From: Amorphochlora amoebiformis
Lineage: Eukaryota > Cercozoa > Chlorarachniophyceae
DNA: 64,000 bases
Direction of reading: 5' to 3'
Assembly (NCBI GenBank): GCA_054601695.1
Contig: BAAHQB010000017.1
Span: 620,001-684,000, forward strand
Shown piece after piece: positions 1 through 64,000 of this stretch. The notes under the pieces are model-generated. The model was not told where the DNA came from. It did no database searches and saw only the letters and a list, made by a program, of their open reading frames with translations. A program made the translations under genes and the position numbers. The stretch's first letter is position 1, and every line of letters starts with the position of its first letter.

Positions 1-397
1 GTCAGGAATCTAGGGAATAGAATAGAAATTTCGAAAATACAAAAAAAAGCGGGAGAGAGAGTGTCAGCGCGTTTGTGTGTGTGTGTGATGTGTTATACTC
101 TACTTTTTGGTTCGGGGGCATCCTCTAAGAGGTCCAAAGGGTTTTGGTTCCCTCTAGGCCTCGGAGCGATGTCCTAACGGGTGAAATATGAGTGCGTGGG
201 TATTTTAATAATATATGTTTGTATATTATGTAGGTATCTTAATAAGATATGTTTGTATATTGTGTAGAATTGCATGTATATGTATGTATGTATGTATATA
301 TTTCGTATGGAAAGTATATATATGTATATGTACATATGCATGTAGCTATATATATATATATGTATGTATGTTAATATACATATATATGTATATATAT

Positions 398-443
<46 letters not shown>

Positions 444-659
444 AATATATATATGTAAATATATATATATATATTATATATATATATATATGTATATATA
501 TTTATATATATATATATTTTTACATATATATATATACATACATATGCATATATTTAGATACATAATAATGATGTGAGGGCACATGTGTATACTTCTTATA
601 TTACACATGTATATTACATGTATATATATGTATATATATATATACATATATATAGATAT

Positions 660-1058
660 TGTTAAAACAACCATATAGATAGCATAGATAGATGCGGCTC
701 GAAGAGTAGATGTCGATAGCGTGTTGAGGTATAGCCGCACGTACACTACAGATAGCTGGAGATAGCTGGAGATCGCTGGAGATCCCGGAGATTGCTCGAG
801 GATTACCTTGCCGGTAGTGCCAGGCAGTACCGGGTAGTACTCGGTAGTACCGGGCTTCCAGATATACCTTGACACAACGTGACGTCAGGCCGTGTCATGC
901 TTCCAGAACTTTAGGAAGATTCTAGTGTGTTCGAGAAGTAAGAACATTCCTAGAAATTTCATGAATGAACTGGTTGAGAATTTCCCTTGATCACTGTCAT
1001 AATCCAAACGGACTGAATCGAACTATGGACTACCATCTACTATACAACTGCGCTGACA
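660..1058. mobile_element. solo-LTR-like element, copy 1
   Basis: A 399-bp GC-richer island inside AT repeat starts TGTTA and ends TGACA, the TG...CA ends of retrotransposon LTRs. It shares blocks in the same order with 21130-21429: AGTAGATGTC, a GGGCTT word, a CGTGAC...GTCA block, and an end resembling CTGCGYTRACA. No reverse transcriptase or integrase reading frame is nearby, so a solo LTR or LTR-like short element fits. No clear target-site duplication can be read because both flanks are AT repeat. Confidence 0.5.
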
Positions 1059-1065
1059 CTATATA

Positions 1066-1510
1066 TATATATAGATAATATAAACAAAAGTTGTATAATT
1101 TATGTACATCTATATGTACATATAGGTATATATAAATACATTACATAACTGAATATACACGTATACATAGTAATAGTATTGAGAATAATATATAGTGTAC
1201 GTATACACAGTAATAGCATTGACAATAATATATAAGATATAACCTTAACGTATATATACTAACCTTATTGACAATAATATATAATGTGCATATACATAGT
1301 AATAGTATTAACAATAACATATAATGTACGTATACATGCTAATACTATTGACAGTGGTATGTTATTGACCCTATACATGCTAATACTATTGACAGTAATA
1401 TATAATGACCGTATACATTGACGAGAATATATATAATGACCCTATACACAGTATTCACGATATTATATAATGACGTATACATAGTAATAGTATTGAAGAT
1501 AATATATAAG
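1066..1510. repeat. AT-rich ~50-60 bp minisatellite
   Basis: Diverged tandem units carry the words CGTATACATAGTAATAG, TATTGACAATAATATATAA and TGACCCTATACA. They lie just beyond the NOB1 stop codon. They do not resemble any of the exon-derived arrays in this window. Confidence 0.6.
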
Positions 1511-1539
1511 ATATAACCTTGATATAAGAGGGCGGCTTA

Positions 1540-19897
<18,358 letters not shown>

Positions 19898-20310
19898 CCC
19901 TCGTATCCCTCGTTTCACTCCTTCCCCCGCCCTCCTTCCAACCAAGGTACCCTCCCTCGGAGTGCCCATCGCCCACATCTATACACATCAAACGCAGAAT
20001 TTGTGACTCAAATTTATCGGTGCCCCCTTTGTCCGCGCCAAACACCTTCGCGCCAACAAGATAAATCCTTCATATTCCTCTCAAACCCCCTCTTACCATA
20101 ATGGCTAGGGCGACGGCTCCTACAGTTCCACGTGCCTTCTTGCAGCCATCCGGCGGCATGCGATGTCACTCAGGGTGACGGTGTATGTGATTAGATTTGT
20201 CACTATTAGTGACATTTCTAAGTGACATGGTGACAGAGCATAGTGACAGCTGATCGACAGTGTGACGGAGCATAGTGACTGCTCATAGAACAGGTCACCC
20301 AGAGTGACAG
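19898..20310. promoter_or_regulatory. divergent promoter region with GTGAC/GTCAC cluster
   Basis: This 413-bp GC-richer region separates the start codons of NOB1 (minus, 19897) and the membrane-protein gene (plus, 20311). Bases 20165-20310 contain about ten GTGAC or GTCAC words, several as GTGACAGAGCATAGTGACAG. No TATA box is obvious. A short plus-strand ATG frame (20101-20178) ends within the region and is not treated as a gene. Confidence 0.6.
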
Positions 20311-33601
<13,291 letters not shown>

Positions 33602-35031
33602 TATCTAGAACATGCTTGTACTGCGTCTAGTGCATTTAATATATGATGTGAATGATCCAGGTTCTACGAAGTCCTAATAGGTGGCATTTGGATGGGTTTG
33701 GGCATTTTTGTGAGGCTTGCACCGTGGCGGTGCACATGCATTTGCAAAAGATGTGGACAGCCAGATAAGCTGAAAGATGATTGAATCTAAAATTACTATA
33801 TCTTCCTCTTTCCTAATACTAGAATTCAAGTATAAATATAGATATACTATATAATCTATTATTAGAAACTTGGACGGAGTACTAGGGAGTAGTACAATAC
33901 ATCTAGACATACTGTAAAAAAATATATGATCTGGTTGATCTGGATGATATATAAATAGCTAGTATCTAGAGTATATCTCTAGATCTATATTAGAAACCTA
34001 GGAAACACTCACTTGGTAATACGATAAGACTGCTATAGCGAGACATACCTTTACTAGTTTAGTATCTACTAGACTCTTGAATAACCTCTGGAACCTATCT
34101 AGCCTATACTAGACTAGACTAGTACTAGTAGTAGATAATCAAATTATATAGCGGCACAGTACTATTCTAGTATTACATCAACTTAACTAATATGTAGAGT
34201 TTTCTAGTTTCATTTATGGCCGATGTACAATTCTAGAATCCAACTACTAGTAGTAGATAATCGATCTACTCTAAGCCACACTTCTAGACTTACTAGACTT
34301 ATATTGGCTAGTTAGATCTAGTAGATATTCTAGATATTCTAGAGATTACTAGATTACTGAGATAATAGAGTAATTTTCATCTACTAGATCTAGTTTCTGG
34401 AGTTTATCTAGTATTGGTAGTTATACTAGTTTTAACCGTTACTATGATAAGCTTAACTAGACTAGTAGAAGCTAGAGAACTATAACTAGTATAACCTAGA
34501 TAGCCTAGATAGCAGTATAGGACCAGTAAGAAACAACACATACTAGACATAACGTTTAAATTTTTCTTGTTTTTCGATAATCTCTATTGATAATGAATAC
34601 ACGTGGGTATGACACTGACGTTTTCGACTCTGTCTAGTCTCTGGAGTCTTGTCTGTACAGGGCTATCTACTAGATTTAGAGGGTGGTTAAAACAGCGCAT
34701 GTACAACTTCTAGAACTTTCTCGTACTAGCGCTGGACCTCTTTGAAATGGGAGGATGACTACATACGTAGTATGAGATGTGGAAAGTGGAAGGGATGTGT
34801 GTGAGAAGTAAATTGACGGGATTGATTGGTAAAAATTGTAAATCGAGATATGTTTGGCGGAAATGAGGAAAAGGAGAATGTTCAGATACATATATAAAAA
34901 GCAGAATTCGAAGATTCAAAAATTCAAAGTGGGTAGGATGGAATGTAAATATATATGATGTACACAGTTGTGGAATATAAATATATATATGTGTATGAAG
35001 ATATGGACTGGAGGAGAAATGAAACTAATGA
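33602..35031. other. convergent intergenic region, CTAG-crowded
   Basis: This is the 3'-3' interval between the membrane-protein and MazG-like genes. It lacks microsatellite and telomere-like repeat for most of its length. Bases 33900-34700 are crowded with CTAG, mostly in ACTAGA, TCTAGA and TACTAG contexts, far above the roughly one per 256 bp expected. I find no spliced or unspliced gene. A short minus-strand frame at 34676-34919 has no supporting features. Confidence 0.65.
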
Positions 35032-43216
<8,185 letters not shown>

Positions 43217-43348
43217 CACGGCTTGGACCCCCAAATCTGCGAGTTTTTTTTTTTTTTGGTGAAAACCTTTGAAGGTTTGTCGGCCGAAGTTATTTTTTAA
43301 CTTTTCGTGTAATTGGCGCGAAACACTCAAGATCCCGCACGGGGCCCG
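43217..43348. promoter_or_regulatory. 132-bp divergent promoter shared by two signal-sequence genes
   Basis: The start codons of the MazG-like gene (43216, minus) and the DUF2358-like gene (43349, plus) are only 132 bp apart. The interval has a poly-T tract around 43244-43257 and no AT microsatellite. Both 5' untranslated regions must fit here. Confidence 0.7.
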
Positions 43349-45095
43349 ATGGTCGCCAGATCCGTCTCCGACGTCGTTCTCTTTCTCCTCTGCCTCAACC
43401 GTGCACAGTCAGCTCCCACATTTCGTTCTTCCGGAACGAGGTACAGCTCTCACCTGCGAGCCGCTCACTCTGGTTCGTTTTATCCCCCGGTGACGTCCGT
43501 GAGCCGCATGGCAAAGCTCGGGAGGCTGAAGTTCAAGGCTTCGGAAGCTGTGGAGCAGCCTGCATCACGCACAACAGACACAGAACTAGTTCGATGGGTG
43601 CAAGACAGGCTGTTCACCGAGCCAGGAGGCGCTTTTCTGCGAGACCCGGCCGCCCTGAGCGAGGATGTAAAGCTCACCAACCCACTGTGGAGAATGCAGG
43701 GCCGAACTCAATACGTCAAATCGGCTACAGCGTGGTACTCCAACTCGGAGAAGGAGCTACCGGAGGCAAAAACTGTTATCACTGAGATGGTGGAGCCCGT
43801 AATTGGTCAGAACACCGTACGGATTCGCTGGGAAACTACTTGGTTAAAGACCAACCATCTTTTTCCACATGCACTCATCGCTCGCGTATTTTTCAACATC
43901 CGTATTCCTAATCAATCCCATCATGTGAACTCCTCAGGGTCCCTCCCAAGTTGATGTGGTGGGCGAAAGTTCAGAAAGTATTCCCTCCGGGTCTAGATGT
44001 GACGCTGATGGCGGTGGGTGAGCCCATGGCGGTCATATACGGCGTGACGACCATGGAGTTCCAGTCGAATGCTACAGAACCAAACCGCTTCCAGTTGATA
44101 AAACAGGTATATTTCGCCGATATCTGTGGTATTTCAGCTGGAATGCAACTTTCGGGGGGGGTTAGGCAATATTCTCCTGTTTGATGTCTAATAGAGCCTT
44201 GGCTTTTTCTAGGTTGATCAGCTGGAGCTTGAGAAAGTATTTAGCGCCGACAGGGTGAAGAAGAGGCGCCTGGCTTCTCATCTCTATGAGGATCTGGTAA
44301 AAACACTTAGCCTTACAGCTTATAATAGGCACATCTTGCAATTGCAACGTTAAGAAAGATAACGCATTTTTTAGGTGAGCTTCCTTACCACCCGTCGGCC
44401 GCTAGGTTGGGACGCCAAGGTTATTACAATGCACATAGTTCAACTATTACCCTGAAATTTTCAACAATTACTAGGAATGGTCAGATCGTATCCTAGCTAT
44501 GCTTGACCTCTCTGCAGTTAGCCGACAGCGGGTAAATAGCATACAAGATCTATCGATTGTATTTACAAAATTACAAATGATGTGAGATAACTTGTCTATA
44601 TTCACACATGCGTACAAGGCCACATCTAACGCTAACAATGTTGGAAAGTCACCCGCGGAGAGGGCACAGATGTCTCGACGGGTAAATTTCTAATGATCAA
44701 CTACGACGCAGCTCTCTAAAACAAACATAACCTCAGGGGCAGTTGGGAATCGGTTTAGGTCTAGTGGCTGCCGGGTGTGCGACGGTGGCGGGTAAAAAAT
44801 GTATTGTCATAGTACCCTTATACCCTAGATTGTTTCATACATCTACAGTGCACTGTTGTATACAATATAAACATACATATTCAACATTCATTTTACTCCA
44901 GGTTCTGCGCTAAAGAAAAATCTAGACCTATATTCAACAGAACAGGTGTGCTAGAAATGATAAGCAATGTAATTATATATACATACATATACACACACAT
45001 TCACATAATATATATTTATATATATATATATATATTATATACACACACATATATATATATACACATACATACATCCACATCTGTATATATGTGTG

Positions 45096-45157
<62 letters not shown>

Positions 45158-45229
45158 CGTATGACATAAATTATTTTTGTTATTCAACATGTACATATGC
45201 GTAGTGGAATATTATGTAAATATATATAT

Positions 45230-45321
<92 letters not shown>

Positions 45322-45716
45322 GATGTATATATTATATACATTATATACATATGTGTATTAGATATGTATATATTTACACACCTATGTGTTACATTTACAT
45401 ACATTTACATACACATACACATATATATACATACACATAACTGTTTAAAAATATTTACATGTAGACTTCATGTATATATATTATATTATATTATATGTAT
45501 ATATATATATATATATAATGCATTTATGTAAATATAGTTGCATGTAGACATCTTGCACATGTGTAATACTTTCGAAATTATACGTATGTATGTATATATA
45601 TGTGCGTATACATAATATGTATTTTTTGTATTATGCATATATATAAATATATATATATATATGTATATGTGTATAAATTAGATACATATATACATACAAT
45701 ATATATATATATATAC

Positions 45717-45763
<47 letters not shown>

Positions 45764-45998
45764 TATATTTGTAAATATTACATATACATACACACATACA
45801 TATATATGTAGATATGTATATATCTATATGTAGATATGTATATATTTATATTTATATATGTATATATATATGTGTGTTATGTAATCAAATATAACTATGT
45901 ATTTAAAATATATATACGTACATATATTGTATATATGCATATGTGTATATGTATATATATATATATATATAATATCTATATATTAATTATATGTAATT

Positions 45999-46031
<33 letters not shown>

Positions 46032-46048
46032 ATACATACATGTTTATA

Positions 46049-46086
<38 letters not shown>

Positions 46087-46170
46087 CATATATATATTAT
46101 ATTTACATATTCATGTGTTCTTTTGTATATGTTGTATACATATGTACGTATGCATTATAACTATATATAT

Positions 46171-46215
<45 letters not shown>

Positions 46216-46316
46216 ACAATATGTGTGTGTGTGTGTGTGTTTTGAAAATATATCCACACATATATATGTAGTGTATACATATATACGTATACATAGATGT
46301 ATGTGTATTCATATAC

Positions 46317-46373
<57 letters not shown>

Positions 46374-46655
46374 AGCGTACAAACGTTATATGCTAAATAT
46401 GAAATATGTATATATATATAATATATATGTATATATATATATATATATATATTATATGTGTATATGTGTGTGTGTGGTATATATATATATATATAAATAT
46501 ATATAAACATAATATATATTTATATACACTTACGGATGTAAATATTATTTGTATATGCATATACATATACATATGCGAATATGGATATGTGTGTGTACTA
46601 GGAGCTCCTAAACGGGCTCATAGGCGCCTCGAGCAAGTACGAGGAGTGGCACTAG
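43349..46655 (+). CDS. NTF2-like DUF2358-type protein with signal leader (9 exons)
   Basis: DUF2358 proteins are plastid/cyanobacterial proteins of unknown role with an NTF2-like fold. Exons: 43349-43842, 43938-44106, 44213-44296, 44375-44419, 44475-44531, 44619-44681, 44737-44791, 44902-44945, 46602-46655 (TAG). Every phase agrees, giving 354 residues. The start is the ATG opening [16 protein letters not shown], a signal peptide ending AQSA, followed by a Ser/Arg-rich leader as expected for complex-plastid import. The domain runs from [11 protein letters not shown] through [35 protein letters not shown], to [16 protein letters not shown]. The tail includes the basic [15 protein letters not shown] and a hydrophobic [14 protein letters not shown] that may insert in a membrane. 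The last intron is 1656 nt and mostly AT repeat; the others are short and ordinary. A further 3' UTR intron is possible after 46674. Confidence 0.88.
44946..46601. repeat. AT microsatellite intron of DUF2358-like gene
   Basis: This last intron (1656 nt) is almost wholly (AT)n and ATGT/ACAT variants, unlike the gene's seven short ordinary introns. It begins GTGTGC and ends GTACTAG. Confidence 0.85.
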
Positions 46656-47636
46656 TCATACTTTCAGGACAGCAAAATACGGTACTATACCCTTCTCTCA
46701 GCCTCCTCTTGTGCCTTCACTACGAAAATTCCAGGCTTACTGTGAGGACGAGGAGTCTGTCACGTCGACAATAGTACTAGCGGCGCGCTATGCGCTCTTA
46801 TGTTCATGATGCCCAGACTACAGCTAGCTAGGGACGGATCATGGTCGTTTTTTAGGAAGCTCAGACTCGGTCGGGACGGAGGGAGATCGAGGGCTGAGGT
46901 ATATCTTTCGGTTTTGTACAGCTGGGCCTTAGTTTCTCAAGACATTCAAGTTAGTGTTCTTGCAAAGTTTATTGTGATTAATTCTTCAACATTCAAAAAC
47001 ATTCTGAGCGCCTGAAACGGAGATGATCTCAGTTGAATAATTGATGAAGTTGAGCAACATTGCAACTGTATCTAAAGTATCCTAACTAGAACAATTCTAA
47101 ATTAATCCGATGTCTATCTCTAGCTAGGTCTTTCAGACTCCACGAGCTATAGTGCAATTTACTATTTAAGATGCATCAGATCTAGCAGATGCATCCACGC
47201 AGTTCCGGGTATCCTCGACATATCTAGATATCTAAGATCTCGGAGATCAATGATCTAAATGATGATCTATCTAGCTATATAAAACTAAATCATGTGAAAT
47301 TCAACGTGCACGTGATTTCAAAAATTCAATGATTAAGATATACTCACGCATGCCTTGAACAAAGCGCAAGCTTTGAAGACGTTTACGTGCGCGCTATCCT
47401 GCATCTAGAACGGCTTAAAGTTGTCGCGATCGCGTTACGGTTTATACTCTAGATCAAGATCTAGTAGATACTCACTAGACTCAACATCTATCAACTAGAT
47501 CAAGATAAAATTTATTTTGTGAATACATATGCGAAGTTCAATCAGTCTAGATGATGCGTAAATATATATCTATATATATACATATATAATTATATATATC
47601 TATATATATATATATGTATATATGTATTATGTATAA

Positions 47637-47667
<31 letters not shown>

Positions 47668-47869
47668 TATATATATATATATATCTTATTAGATATACCT
47701 ATGTATAAAAATCTGCAATATATATATATATATATTTATATATATACATATTTATATAACAAATGTATTCTATATTTGTAATGCATATACACAAAATCTC
47801 TCCTCTACAGAAATTCAGTCCCAAGCCGGTTATTATCAGTATAGTTATCCTGTGACTCCAAGCCAGATG
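46656..47869. other. convergent intergenic region, CTAG-rich
   Basis: This is the 3'-3' interval between the DUF2358-like and RGS genes. 46656-47560 is non-repetitive and again rich in CTAG (for example AGATCTAGTAGA, TATCTAGATATCT). 47560-47760 is AT repeat. I find no additional gene. A plus-strand frame near 46800-47015 lacks family features and is probably 3' UTR or intergenic. Confidence 0.6.

Positions 47870-64000
<16,131 letters not shown>

Larger units (their letters stand above)
1..1539. other. 3' flank of NOB1, no gene seen
   Basis: I find no exon here. Bases 1-200 are mixed sequence without a recognisable product. Bases 200-570 are AT microsatellite with ATGT variants. Bases 660-1058 hold a solo-LTR-like element, annotated separately. 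Bases 1100-1510 are a degenerate AT-rich tandem repeat of about 50-60 bp with the recurring words GTATACATAGTAATAG and ACAATAATATATAA. The NOB1 stop codon at 1540 marks the right edge. Confidence 0.6.

Noticed and set aside
215-565. Long Tyr/Ile-rich open frames here and throughout the AT tracts
   Set aside because: They are translations of (AT)n and ATGT/ACAT microsatellite on both strands, with no start context, domain or codon structure.
20101-20178. Plus-strand ATG frame MARATAPTVPRAFLQPSGGM
   Set aside because: It stops after 25 codons inside the divergent promoter. The ATG at 20311 joins in phase to later exons, while this one was not linked to any.
43313-43348. Upstream extension of the DUF2358-like frame
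   Set aside because: The frame is open but has no ATG until 43349, which begins a good signal peptide.

Overview
This window looks like nuclear DNA of an alga, probably one with a secondary (complex) plastid. Almost all of it is (AT)n microsatellite and degenerate TTAGGG/CCCTAA telomere-like repeat. At first sight it seems gene-free, because every long open frame is a Tyr/Ile or Leu/Thr translation of repeat. Reading the short non-repetitive islands for splice sites and codon phase gave five spliced genes in strict strand alternation (-,+,-,+,-). Exons are mostly 25-100 nt. Introns are largely the repeats themselves, and coding sequence is roughly a tenth of the window.

Layout. 1-1539: 3' flank with a solo-LTR-like element (660-1058). 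1540-19897 (-): NOB1, the PIN-domain endonuclease of small-subunit rRNA maturation, with an extra zinc-finger block. 19898-20310: divergent promoter rich in GTGAC motifs. 20311-33601 (+): an unrecognised membrane protein. 33602-35031: convergent intergenic stretch crowded with CTAG. 35032-43216 (-): a YabN/MazG-like protein (tetrapyrrole-methylase fold plus shortened MazG domain) with an N-terminal signal sequence. 43217-43348: a 132-bp divergent promoter. 43349-46655 (+): an NTF2-like protein resembling DUF2358, also with a signal sequence. 46656-47869: convergent CTAG-rich intergenic stretch. 47870 to beyond 64000 (-): an RGS-DEP-PH signalling protein whose PH domain is split by about 233 residues.

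Why the gene models are credible. In the MazG-like gene (20 exons), the DUF2358-like gene (9 exons) and 34 consecutive exons of the RGS gene, each exon is bounded by AG and GT, and codon phases agree at every junction. The joined proteins show family motifs in the right order. NOB1 and the membrane protein have a few unresolved junctions, stated in their entries.

Biology. The divergent MazG-like/DUF2358-like pair both begin with signal-peptide-plus-basic leaders, as expected for proteins imported into a complex plastid. The other genes are nuclear/cytosolic (NOB1), membrane-bound, or G-protein signalling. No rRNA, tRNA, CRISPR array or bacterial operon was seen. I cannot name the species.

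Most unusual observations: (1) introns built of repeats that carry their own splice signals (GT(AT)n...(AT)nAG; GTAACCC...CTAAC...CCCTAG); (2) recurrent tandem duplication of exon edges into neighbouring introns, in some places amplified into new satellites; (3) a dispersed ~55-bp element kept in one polarity inside telomere-like arrays.
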